Shown here: piece by piece, positions 1-7,774 of the stretch | Layout of the letters: each line of letters begins with the position of its first letter | How positions within the stretch are numbered: position 1 is the stretch's first letter | DNA from: DASUBN01 sp036000105 | GTDB lineage: Bacteria > Pseudomonadota > Gammaproteobacteria > Natronospirales > REEB76 | Reading direction: 5' to 3' | Assembly (NCBI GenBank): GCA_036000105.1 | Contig: DASYGE010000009.1 | Coordinates: forward strand, 1 to 64,000 | DNA length: 64,000 nt | Position numbers and translations under genes: made by a program | Notes under the pieces: generated by a model | Told to the model about the DNA's origin: nothing | Databases searched by the model: none | Seen by the model: the letters and a program-made list of their open reading frames with translations, nothing else

Positions 1-26
1 AGGAGATTGGCGATTTAACCTTCAGG

Positions 27-392
27 ATGACTGCGCTTCGGTTGGCCATCTCGGAACAGACCCGCATCATGGATCAGATCGCACGCAGCTGTTCCACTGT
101 GGTCGCCCGCGCGGTACAACCCGAGTATCTGCGCAAGGTACGTAACACAGCCGCGGCATTGTATTGGCTTGCCACTGCTGAGCAGGAGATGCGGGATTTT
201 TGGGATTCACTGAACATTGATCCTGGCAACATCTCTGTCTGGTGCGAGCCGCTCAGTCGGATAGGCCTCGGTAGTGTGAAGGATCCGCAGTCGAGGATTA
301 ACCAGGTCCTCAACGATGCCAAAGCCATGGGCGCATTCGCGGATATGCGCGAGCTGCGTGATTTGGAAGAGTTCCAATTGCAATCAGCCTAA
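27..392 (+). CDS. hypothetical protein, possibly 5'-truncated by window edge
   Basis: A 121-codon open frame from ATG 27 that I do not recognise. The frame stays open back to the window edge (positions 3-26 have no stop), so the real protein may begin outside the window. No convincing ribosome-binding site precedes ATG 27. The predicted product is soluble and mostly helical, with no signal peptide and no obvious motif. It lies upstream of an AlpA-type regulator and a serine recombinase and is followed by a strong terminator, so it is probably cargo or a maintenance gene of the same integrated element. The function is unknown. Confidence 0.5.
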   Translation: MTALRLAISEQTRIMDQIARSCSTVVARAVQPEYLRKVRNTAAALYWLATAEQEMRDFWDSLNIDPGNISVWCEPLSRIGLGSVKDPQSRINQVLNDAKAMGAFADMRELRDLEEFQLQSA

Positions 393-404
393 GTGATCTG
401 CGCC

Positions 405-471
405 GGCGCGAACTGCCATGTCTCCAGCGAAATCAGACTAGCTGGCGGCGCGACAGTTCGCGCCCTTTTTT
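405..471 (+). terminator. Rho-independent terminator with long branched stem
   Basis: A perfect 11-bp stem pairs GGCGCGAACTG (405-415) with CAGTTCGCGCC (454-464) and is followed by C and six T (465-471). Inside the loop a second 5-bp stem pairs CCAGC (424-428) with GCTGG (441-445). It terminates the gene ending at 392. The branched shape is more elaborate than usual. Confidence 0.75.
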
Positions 472-491
472 AGACCATTACAGGAGGAAAT

Positions 492-692
492 ATGGCGACA
501 TCACACGATGATCGCATAGTGAGGGAGCAAGAATGCCACACGCTTTCTGGCTTGAGCCGCCAACGGCGGACCGTGCTTGAACGCCGCGGCGATTTCCCGT
601 TCCGAATCCAACTCAGCCCTCGGGCCGTCGGCTGGCGTCTTTCTGAGGTCCGCGACTGGCAGTCAGCATCATCTCGTTGCGCGGAATCCTGA
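492..692 (+). CDS. AlpA-family phage/element transcriptional regulator
   Basis: A 66-residue protein with a very good ribosome-binding site (AGGAGG, 483-488) just before ATG 492. The central segment LSRQRRTVLERRGDFP followed by LSPRAVGWRLSEVRDW matches the AlpA/MerR-like winged-helix pattern: 'tGLSrsTiyrl...g.FP....lgpravgWresEv.aW'. AlpA proteins are small DNA-binding regulators of prophages and integrative elements, often acting as activators of integrase or as excisionase-like factors. The recombinase lies about 190 bp downstream on the same strand, which supports a role in controlling excision of this element. The family assignment is from motif reading; the role is inferred. Confidence 0.75.
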   Translation: MATSHDDRIVREQECHTLSGLSRQRRTVLERRGDFPFRIQLSPRAVGWRLSEVRDWQSASSRCAES

Positions 693-882
693 GTATGGGT
701 AAGCATCTCAAGATACGCATGGCCTCATCCATCGGGCGGCCGGCGCTGCGCGCCGCGCTCAAGTTGGTGCTGACATTGCAGCAACCACAACAACCACAAA
801 ATGCGCGCGGCCATAGCCCCAAAATAACTGCGTGCAGCCATCCATTGCCAAACCTGGCCAAAGCATCATAGTCTCTGCACCC

Positions 883-2385
883 ATGGCCAATGCCGCGCTC
901 TATCTTCGGTCGAGCAAAGACAGATCCGATGTCAGCATCGATGCGCAGCGCCGCGACCTGGAGCAGCTCGCTACAGCGAAGGGCCTTGTCATTATCCGCG
1001 AGTTCACGGATGTAGTGGAGTCAGCTAAAACCGAGATGCGTCCCGGGTTCCAGGCGCTATTACGCGAACTCAAATCCGCCGAGCGCACTTGGACTTATTT
1101 GTTGCTCCTGGATACCTCGCGACTGAGCCGCCGCCAGTATATGGCTCATGTCTTCGATCATGAATGCGCCAGGCGCGGGATCACCGTCCTCTATAGCAAG
1201 CTGCCAGAGACCGACCCCATCACCGACATGGTGATCAAAAGCGTGCTGCGCGTCTTCGATGAGTTTCATAGTCTCATGAGCCGCGAGAAAGGGCTCGCCG
1301 GTATGGCCGAAAATGTGCGCCAAGGCTGGCGCGCAGGCGGCCGCGCACCACGTGGCTATCAGTTAAAAAGCTTCGAGACCGGCGCGATCCGCGACGGCGA
1401 GCCCGTACGCAAGTCACGTCTCGCTCTAGGAGATGATGCAAGTGCTGTTGCGCACTACCTCAAGACCCGCGCCGAAGGCTGTCCACGCTCACGCGTGGCC
1501 ACGGCACTCGGCATTACCTGGTCCGGACTCGTGGATATGGAGTGGAACGCGCTCACCTATGCCGGCCATACAGTCTGGAACATGCGCCAGCCCCATGATC
1601 ACGGGTATATCGGCGGCAGAAAGCGGCGTCCACGTTCAGAATGGCTGATTCAGCGCAATACGCATGACGCACTGATCACCGATAACGAAGCCGAAGCGAT
1701 CCTGGCGCAGCTCCAGAATAGCATCCACGGCCAGAAGCGGATCCGCGCCGGGACATGCCTGCTTGCGGGACTGCTCCGCGCGCCTTGCGGTACTGTATGG
1801 CAGGGAGATGGCCGCAATCGCTACCGGACCCGGCTATCGGAGGGCGGCAGCCGCACCATCGGCGCCGCTGCGGTCGAACAGGCTGTTTTGGCACAAGTCA
1901 GCGCGGATCTACGCGACCAAGATTTCATCGAAGCGATAGTACGCGCCGCTCGCGACAGAAACGGCATAAGGGTGGATGCCCTGAAGCCGCTCCGCGATCA
2001 GCTCCAGAATAATACCCGGCGCATCAGCCAGTTAGTGGATATGGCAGCTGAACTGAAGGATCGCGCGCCGGCGCTGCGGCGAATCGAGGAAATGGAAGCG
2101 GAACGGGCAGCTTTGGAGGTTAATTTACAGCAGCGGGAAGATGAGCGTGCTGAGGCACAGATCCTGCAGCAGCTCACCGCACCCCAGGTATCGAAGATAT
2201 TGGATGGGCTTGCCTGGTTGCCCGGGGATGACCGTATGGCCATCCGTGAAAGCCTAGGGCAACTGCTGGACCGCATCGAACTAGACCCAGAAACCGGCGA
2301 ATGCCAGCTGCACTACCGGATAAGCCCCGTTATACGGGCTAATTTGGCGTCCCCAAGGGGATTCGAACCCCTGTTACAGCCGTGA
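883..2385 (+). CDS. large serine recombinase (site-specific integrase)
   Basis: The N-terminal resolvase-type catalytic domain shows the Y-x-R-x-S motif (Tyr7, Arg9, Ser11 counted from ATG 883) and the conserved SRLSRR segment. A recombinase domain (GRAPRGYQL... onward) and a long Glu/Arg-rich coiled coil (about residues 370-450) follow. This is the architecture of phiC31/TP901-type integrases. The zinc-ribbon region retains only one Cys (LLRAPCG), so that domain looks eroded. I chose ATG 883 because an upstream GTG at 832 adds 17 residues before the catalytic strand. The last ~13 codons (2345-2385) are read from the antisense of tRNA-Glu, ending PRGFEPLLQP, a typical tRNA-derived tail. It is likely the integrase of an element inserted at this tRNA. 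Confidence 0.85.
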   Translation: MANAALYLRSSKDRSDVSIDAQRRDLEQLATAKGLVIIREFTDVVESAKTEMRPGFQALLRELKSAERTWTYLLLLDTSRLSRRQYMAHVFDHECARRGITVLYSKLPETDPITDMVIKSVLRVFDEFHSLMSREKGLAGMAENVRQGWRAGGRAPRGYQLKSFETGAIRDGEPVRKSRLALGDDASAVAHYLKTRAEGCPRSRVATALGITWSGLVDMEWNALTYAGHTVWNMRQPHDHGYIGGRKRRPRSEWLIQRNTHDALITDNEAEAILAQLQNSIHGQKRIRAGTCLLAGLLRAPCGTVWQGDGRNRYRTRLSEGGSRTIGAAAVEQAVLAQVSADLRDQDFIEAIVRAARDRNGIRVDALKPLRDQLQNNTRRISQLVDMAAELKDRAPALRRIEEMEAERAALEVNLQQREDERAEAQILQQLTAPQVSKILDGLAWLPGDDRMAIRESLGQLLDRIELDPETGECQLHYRISPVIRANLASPRGFEPLLQP

Positions 2386-2420
2386 AAGGGCTATGTCCTA
2401 GGCCTCTAGACGATGGGGAC
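2345..2420 (-). tRNA. tRNA-Glu (TTC)
   Basis: On the minus strand a 76-nt cloverleaf runs from GTCCCCA to TGGGGAC plus discriminator G and an encoded CCA (2345-2347). The anticodon loop CTTTCAC gives anticodon TTC. The T arm contains GGTTCGAATCC. The 3' half (2345-2385) is overlapped antisense by the end of the serine recombinase gene. Confidence 0.96.
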
Positions 2421-2435
2421 GGACCTTGAAAGTAT

Positions 2436-2460
2436 AAAGGGCGCCCTGCGGACGCCCTTT
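2436..2460 (-). other. hairpin between tRNA-Ala and tRNA-Glu
   Basis: An 8-bp perfect stem pairs AAAGGGCG (2436-2443) with CGCCCTTT (2453-2460), 10 nt beyond the 3' end of tRNA-Ala and 15 nt before the 5' end of tRNA-Glu on the minus strand. There is no long T tract. It could be a weak terminator or a processing signal in a two-tRNA transcript. Confidence 0.45.
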
Positions 2461-2470
2461 AAGATTAGCT

Positions 2471-2546
<76 letters not shown>

Positions 2547-2677
2547 AAGCCGAAGAGGCGGCATTTTCCCCGTGAAGGGCCCCGCTGTCAAGGCAATTGT
2601 CCTGCCCGAACCGGGGCTTACCGCAACCCCCCCACTGGGCACCGGCATCTAAGCGCAGACCCTGTCAAACCCTGAGA

Positions 2678-5641
2678 TTACTGGATCACCGCCGTATAGC
2701 TGATGGTGAACGACGGCGCCGTGGCGCCGGTCTTGCCGTTCATGGAGCCGGTGAAGGTGATCTTGAAGTTGGTGATGGCGGGATCCGTGCAGGGGCGGGT
2801 ACAGCTGGGGCTATACACGTAGCTCGTGCCGCCATTGTTGGAGAAGGTCATCACAGGCGCGCTCAAGCCGCTGGAGGTGCTGCCATCGGTGAAGGTGAAG
2901 GGTGTGGTGCCGGTGAGGTCGAATGCGGTGTTGGTAGGCACCGCATCGGCTATCGACAGGCTGCCGGAATCCGCCGGGCCGCGGCCGGTGTTCTGCATGG
3001 TGAGCGTATAGAGAACCATCGCACCGGGGATGGCGTGCTTGATCGCGTTCGTGGTCCCATCGCTGGACACCGTCACCGCCTTCATGAACAGCAACGAGGG
3101 TACGTCCAGGTCGAAGGAACCGTTGGCGGTGTGGGATACGGTGCCCTCTGTGCCTTCATAACCAGTCACCGTAGGGGTCCAAAATCCGGTCTTGGCATTG
3201 TTGGGTATCGCGTAGGAGTATTCGAATGTCTCATCGGCTGCATTAGCCACGCCACTGCAATCCGTGGCGCCTTCATTGACCATGGAAACGGCATTTACCT
3301 GCACCGCGCCGTTAGGATCAGTCAACGTGATCTGTGGCACAGTTCCACCGGTCGCGGGATCTATGTCATAACTGCCGAAGGGATCACTGATCACAGCGCA
3401 GACGTACACCGTTGTATTGGGCTCGAACACTGTCTGGGTTGTTACAGCCGGGTAGGCGGCGTTATATGCCGTGACGCTATCGACATTGATCACGGTAGTG
3501 GTGCCGATGCTCAGGGTGCTTGCGCCTACACCAGCGGAGTTCTGATAGACGCTGAAAGGCCTGTTGTTAGCGCCAGTTGTGTTATGTATCCGCACCACCA
3601 GAGTATCGCCAGCCGCTACGGTGACGGCTGCAGCAAGATTGAAGGTGAAAACGTGCGAAAGGATCGCACCGGCATTATTGAAGGTCACAGTGCCGCTGGT
3701 GCCTATGGACGTGCCGGAACCGGTGCGCAATTCCGCGGTCGCCCTGCGGTTGTTGTTATTCCCGGTCCTTTGCGTCGTCAAAGTAAAAGTCACGTTGCCA
3801 GCGCTCAATTTCAGCTGTTTCGCCAGAACAGGCGTAAGTGTCCAATCCAGGAAAGTGGTGCCTGTCGAAGGGATGCTAAGCGAGGTGCCAGACGTAGGCT
3901 GCGGCGTACGATTCAATGCCTGGGTGTTATACAAATAAAGGATCTTATTACCTGTTGCAGCACAGGATGATTGCGCGACTACGACCGTGGGGGCCGATGG
4001 AGTGGCGCCAGATCCGTAAGGGTTGGCCACGGTCGCAGTGTTGTCGATGTTCGTGCAATTGGCGGTGCCCGTGGCCACCTGCACCGTGAACACGACGGTC
4101 ACTGAGCCGATGGCCGGCACCGTGATGTTAGTGATGTTGATATGACCGGTATTGTTGGCGCCGGTCCCCGTGCCGGTGGACGAGTTAGTGGAGCCGGCCG
4201 GGAAGCTCGTGACGGTGAAGCCGCTGACGCTGGCCGGCACATCGTCTGTCACGCTGGCGCTGGTCGCCTGTGCGCCCGCCGATTCTGTCAGGGTGATGGT
4301 GTATTGCAGGGTGCTGCCCACCACTGCATCGCCGCCGCCGGTATTCACCACAGTCTTGGTGGACGTGGATAGATCTGGATCCACGAGTGTGGTGACGTCG
4401 GTGGCCGTGTTGTTGGCGGTGTTGTAATCCAGGTTGGGGTTCGAGGCCACTGTAGCCGTATTAGTTAAAGTCGTAGCGTTGGTGTAGCCCACGCTCACGT
4501 TCAGTGTGATGGCGGGCAGACTACTCCCTGAGTTGACGGTCACGTTGTTTGCAGTGCAGGTCACCACCTGACCCACTGCGCCGCAGGTCCAACCGCTGCC
4601 GCTGGCCGATACGTAAGTCATGCCCGTGGGCAGGGTGTCCGTGACGGTGACGGTGTCAGTGGGCGTGTACTGGTCCGGGCCGTTGCTGGTCGCCGTGAGC
4701 GTGTAGCTGCCGGTGCCACCGAGATCGAAGTTGCCGGTATGGCTGGAGGTGATGGCAAAATCCACCGCATGGAATTTCACGGCAAAGGCGATACCTTGCA
4801 GGCCGCCACCCACCACTACCGAGGAGATGGTGGTGGGGCTGCCCTGGGTGGCAAAGGCGTAAGCACCCACGTTGCCGGCCACCCCGGTCTCCGTGACCGT
4901 GGTCGTACCGACGCCGCCGAGCGTGGGGAAGAGAGTCGAGGTGCCGTTCTGCATGCTTGCCAGCAGCGTCCAAGCGTTGCCGTTGGTGGTGAAACTCAGG
5001 CTTTCGGCACTATTGGTGGATTCGGCATCGGCCGCCACGATGGCGTAGGGCACCGTGCCCGAGCCAACGGTGAGGACGAGGTTGCTCAGGCTGAGGTTGG
5101 TGGTGGTGCCGTTGGTCGTCTGATAGAGCGTCGGGTTGCCGGGGATGCCCGTAAAGGCGCTCTGGCCCAAAGCCGCACCGGTCCAGGTCGGGACGGTGGC
5201 GGCAAACAGCCCGCCGCCGCTGACGTTAAGGGTAAAACTGAGGGTGCTGCCGCCCGGCAGGGTGATGGTGAAAGCCTCGCCGCCGGCACTGGTGGCCTGA
5301 GCGGCGTTGTAGTTGGTGAAGTCTATCCAGCAATAGCTGGGGTAATCCGCTGGCCCGTTGGCCCCTTGGCCGGTAGCGGCACCACAGGTACCCGTGGCGG
5401 CTGAGGCGGCAGGCGCAAACCACCCGGCTGCCAAGAGGACAATCAGCCAGCCGGCGACACGCGCGCGACCATGGCGCCACCTGTTATTTACAAAGTTGAT
5501 ATTGCCGGCAGAGCTGCCCCCGGGCAGTAATCCGAGCAGCAGCAGGGCGAGAGCCAGGAAGGCGGCTCCGGACAGGGCAGCGAGGAGGGGATGCCGGGAG
5601 CGGCCCATAGCGTTGGAGGCGGTCATTTTCATCAAACTCAT
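2678..5641 (-). CDS. large secreted DUF11-repeat protein
   Basis: About 987 residues from ATG 5641, chosen over an earlier in-frame ATG at 5725 because AGGAT lies about 8 nt before it. Two hydrophobic stretches lie near the N terminus: residues ~20-42 (LALALLLLGLL) and ~58-81, the latter resembling a signal peptide ending FAPAASA. The mature part is Thr/Ser/Asn/Gly-rich beta structure with several DUF11/TIGR01451-type modules, recognised by 'TVTDTLPTGMTYVSASGSG', 'TNTATV' and 'SITDDVP'-like signatures. The protein ends on a beta strand (SFTISYTAVIQ). It is transcribed divergently from the other DUF11 genes across an AT-rich 350-bp region. The likely role is a surface or extracellular adhesive/fibre protein; the function is not demonstrable from sequence. 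Confidence 0.8.
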   Translation of the reverse strand: MSLMKMTASNAMGRSRHPLLAALSGAAFLALALLLLGLLPGGSSAGNINFVNNRWRHGRARVAGWLIVLLAAGWFAPAASAATGTCGAATGQGANGPADYPSYCWIDFTNYNAAQATSAGGEAFTITLPGGSTLSFTLNVSGGGLFAATVPTWTGAALGQSAFTGIPGNPTLYQTTNGTTTNLSLSNLVLTVGSGTVPYAIVAADAESTNSAESLSFTTNGNAWTLLASMQNGTSTLFPTLGGVGTTTVTETGVAGNVGAYAFATQGSPTTISSVVVGGGLQGIAFAVKFHAVDFAITSSHTGNFDLGGTGSYTLTATSNGPDQYTPTDTVTVTDTLPTGMTYVSASGSGWTCGAVGQVVTCTANNVTVNSGSSLPAITLNVSVGYTNATTLTNTATVASNPNLDYNTANNTATDVTTLVDPDLSTSTKTVVNTGGGDAVVGSTLQYTITLTESAGAQATSASVTDDVPASVSGFTVTSFPAGSTNSSTGTGTGANNTGHINITNITVPAIGSVTVVFTVQVATGTANCTNIDNTATVANPYGSGATPSAPTVVVAQSSCAATGNKILYLYNTQALNRTPQPTSGTSLSIPSTGTTFLDWTLTPVLAKQLKLSAGNVTFTLTTQRTGNNNNRRATAELRTGSGTSIGTSGTVTFNNAGAILSHVFTFNLAAAVTVAAGDTLVVRIHNTTGANNRPFSVYQNSAGVGASTLSIGTTTVINVDSVTAYNAAYPAVTTQTVFEPNTTVYVCAVISDPFGSYDIDPATGGTVPQITLTDPNGAVQVNAVSMVNEGATDCSGVANAADETFEYSYAIPNNAKTGFWTPTVTGYEGTEGTVSHTANGSFDLDVPSLLFMKAVTVSSDGTTNAIKHAIPGAMVLYTLTMQNTGRGPADSGSLSIADAVPTNTAFDLTGTTPFTFTDGSTSSGLSAPVMTFSNNGGTSYVYSPSCTRPCTDPAITNFKITFTGSMNGKTGATAPSFTISYTAVIQ

Positions 5642-5991
5642 GGGAGATCCTGACCTCGCATACCCATACCAGCTATTCCAAATCCATGCCCCTGGCAGGC
5701 CCTCAGGGCCGGGCGGGGGTGCCATAGCCTACCAGCGACCCCAGGACCCAGGCAGGGTAGAGGTGCTTTAGACTCAGTCTATATATATTTATGACAACCA
5801 TAGGCAAGTAAAACAATATGTTAGTAGATTATATACTAAATAATATGTAAAATAAAGTCTGAAATTATGTTGACATATTGTAGTAATTTTTATGACAATA
5901 TGCCCCATAGAGATGTTTGGCAAGGCCCGGTATCTGGGTTGAGGACTGTCTGAGAAAGGACATGACCGGGCTTAAGGAGTGACTGGTCAAG
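5642..5991. promoter_or_regulatory. AT-rich divergent promoter region of the DUF11 locus
   Basis: A 350-bp gene-free stretch. Positions ~5770-5905 are markedly AT-rich against a GC-rich background. The decamer TTTATGACAA occurs twice, at 5788-5797 and 5889-5898, exactly 101 bp apart. Its complement supplies a TTGTCA -35-like box on the minus strand in both copies. The region must carry the promoters of both the minus-strand 1-kb-residue protein and the plus-strand run starting at 5992, and could bind a nucleoid protein or a dedicated regulator. Confidence 0.6.
5870..5899 (+). promoter_or_regulatory. candidate sigma70 promoter for the DUF11 operon
   Basis: A consensus -35 TTGACA (5870-5875), an 18-bp spacer and a 4/6 -10 GACAAT (5894-5899), about 90 bp upstream of ATG 5992. 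The -10 overlaps the second copy of the TTTATGACAA repeat. Confidence 0.5.
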
Positions 5992-6954
5992 ATGAAGAAA
6001 TTGATCGGACTGCTTGCGGTACTTTCCGGAGTGTACGCCTATGGCGCGCACGCCGCGGATGTGCCTGCCGGTACGGTCATCACCAACACCGCGGGCGTGC
6101 AGTATGTGGTGTCCGGCAGCACCCTGACCCAGACCGCATCCGCCGTCTTCACCGTCGCGCAGCTCGTCAACGTGACCGTCACCTGGCAGAACAGCGGAGA
6201 CGTGAGCGTGACTGCCGGCGCTGCGAGTCAGGCCTTGCTATTCCGCGTGACCAATACCGGCAACGGCAACGACAGCTTCAAGCTGGCGGACGTCCTGGCG
6301 GCACCGGGTACACCGTCATTCACCCCGGCTGGTTGTCTCGTGTATTTCGATACAGCCAACACCGGCATCTTCAATTCATCGGACGTGTTGTACACGCCCG
6401 GCAGCAACGACCCCACCCTGGCCCAGAACGCTTCGGTGAACATCCTCATCGTCTGTGACGTGCCGAACACCGCCGTGGACACGAGTCTGGGCAACATGCA
6501 GCTCACCGCCACCTCCAGGACCGCCAGCGGTACCCCTGGCACCATGGCTGTGGGCGGCGGCGTAGGGGGTGTAGATGCCATCGTCGGCCTCAGCGGCGGT
6601 CTGAGCAACTCCACGGGCACCTACCAGGTGCACCAGATCGCGCTGGCCTATGCCAATAGCGCCATGGTCTCGGCTCCTGGCGGCGGCAGCCAGGTGGTGT
6701 CGGGCGCGACCATCACCTACACGCTCACGGTCACCCCGAGCGGGAGTGCTACTGCGGATACCGTGGTGGTCACGGACCCCGTGCCGGCCAATACCACTTT
6801 CGTGAACGGCAGCCTGCTCCTGAACGGCACCGCCGTCGGCGTCGGCACCGGCGATTACAACGTCACCACCCCCGGGGCGGTGACCGTGAAGCTGGGCAAC
6901 GTGGCGGGCAGCGCCAGTGTCCAGGTCATCAAGTTCCAAGTGACGATCAATTGA
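5992..6954 (+). CDS. secreted DUF11-type protein
   Basis: 320 residues with an AAGGAG site upstream of ATG 5992. There is a clear signal peptide: MKK, then hydrophobic LIGLLAVLSGVYAYG, with cleavage expected after AHA. The mature protein is beta-rich. It opens with 'VPAGTVITNTAGVQY', a start motif shared with the giant protein downstream (LPGTVISNIASLSY), and contains two beta domains. The second (~215-320) is DUF11-like ('TYTLTVTPSGSATADTVVV', 'PVPANTTFVNGSL'). It ends in the strand VIKFQVTIN, resembling the ends of the neighbouring small proteins. It is first in a same-strand run with the genes at 6975, 7775 and 8973. Probably a structural component of an extracellular assembly. Confidence 0.8.
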   Translation: MKKLIGLLAVLSGVYAYGAHAADVPAGTVITNTAGVQYVVSGSTLTQTASAVFTVAQLVNVTVTWQNSGDVSVTAGAASQALLFRVTNTGNGNDSFKLADVLAAPGTPSFTPAGCLVYFDTANTGIFNSSDVLYTPGSNDPTLAQNASVNILIVCDVPNTAVDTSLGNMQLTATSRTASGTPGTMAVGGGVGGVDAIVGLSGGLSNSTGTYQVHQIALAYANSAMVSAPGGGSQVVSGATITYTLTVTPSGSATADTVVVTDPVPANTTFVNGSLLLNGTAVGVGTGDYNVTTPGAVTVKLGNVAGSASVQVIKFQVTIN

Positions 6955-6974
6955 CCAAGCTAGAGGTGTAGAGA

Positions 6975-7466
6975 ATGAAATCCATCCGCATGTCATTAAG
7001 CATTGCCCTTCTGTCGGGTTGGGCACTCAACGTACTGGCGGCTACGCCAGGACACATCAAGCTCCAGACCGTGGGTTTGCAGGAGAAAGTGACCGTCGCC
7101 AAAGACGGCAGCAAACACACAGACATCGTGCCGGCGGACCATGTCCTGCCGGGCACCGAGGTCATCTGGAACATCAATTACGAGATCATCGGCAACGAAC
7201 CCGTGACGAACGCGGTCATCACCGATCCGATCCCTCAGAACATGGTGTATGTGGCGAGCTCCGCCTCCGGCGACAAGGCCGACATCACGTTCTCCGTGGA
7301 CGGCGGCAAGACCTGGGGCACAGCTGACAAGCTCCAGGTGAAGGACGCTGACGGCACCCTGCGCACCGCGCTGCCCAAGGATTACACGGACATCCGTTGG
7401 ATCCTGACCAGCACGCTGGCACCGGGCGCCAAGGGCACGGTCACGTTCCACGCCATCCTGCAGTGA
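6975..7466 (+). CDS. small secreted DUF11-type protein
   Basis: 163 residues with signal peptide MKSIRMSLSIALLSGWALNVLA, cleaved before ATPG. The mature part is a single DUF11-like domain of about 130 residues: 'VLPGTEVIWNINYEIIGNE' then 'VITDPIPQNMVYVASSASG', the usual DUF11 'itDplP.n..yv.gs' signature. It ends with the strand GTVTFHAILQ. It starts only 20 bp after the preceding gene, so it is co-transcribed. The single-domain size suggests a minor or repeating subunit. No catalytic residues are visible. Confidence 0.78.
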   Translation: MKSIRMSLSIALLSGWALNVLAATPGHIKLQTVGLQEKVTVAKDGSKHTDIVPADHVLPGTEVIWNINYEIIGNEPVTNAVITDPIPQNMVYVASSASGDKADITFSVDGGKTWGTADKLQVKDADGTLRTALPKDYTDIRWILTSTLAPGAKGTVTFHAILQ

Positions 7467-7774
7467 GGGATGGCTGACTGATGGTTTTGCAGGCGCGATA
7501 GAGGGTAGAGAGATCGCGCGTTCAGGGGTTCCGATTTTTCAGGAAACTGCTTAAGCCCCAGGAAGGGCGTTACCCGTGGCTGCAAGCACTGAGGCATGCA
7601 GTCACGGGTAACTGCGTGAAAAGAACTGTACTTATGTAAAACGGACATCGGTTGTCGGCAGGGAGCCGAAGCCATGTGAAGAGTAAAGCCAGCCAGGGAG
7701 GCATTAGTGGTTCGGGTGGCCACCGGACCAATTGTGTAACCAATGTTTGAGCCCCTCTTAAGGAGGAAATTGCA
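7467..7774 (+). other. 308-bp structured intergenic leader
   Basis: No ORF with coding signals. Hairpin-forming segments are GCGCGAT/ATCGCGC (~7494-7518), a 16-bp stem at 7569-7612 (separate entry), and a near-palindrome around GGTGGCCACC (~7717-7726). It ends in a strong ribosome-binding site (AAGGAGG) about 10 nt before ATG 7775. It may be a 5' leader controlling the next gene, a processing region or an sRNA. I do not recognise a known riboswitch class. Confidence 0.5.
7569..7612 (+). other. 16-bp stem-loop in DUF11 operon
   Basis: GTTACCCGTGGCTGCA (7569-7584) pairs with TGCAGTCACGGGTAAC (7597-7612) over 16 bp with one G-U pair, leaving a 12-nt loop. No T tract follows, so it is not a classical terminator. 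It lies between two co-directional DUF11 genes. Confidence 0.7.

Noticed and set aside
677..871. 64-codon ORF between AlpA and the recombinase
   Set aside because: It overlaps the AlpA gene end, has no RBS and no motif; likely non-coding.
2597..3970. 457-codon plus-strand open frame
   Set aside because: It is antisense to the large DUF11 gene, which has a signal peptide and domain motifs on the other strand.
7467..7774. c-di-GMP (GEMM) or other known riboswitch in the DUF11 leader
   Set aside because: The hairpins do not reproduce the conserved joining sequences of classes I can recall; kept only as an unclassified structured leader.
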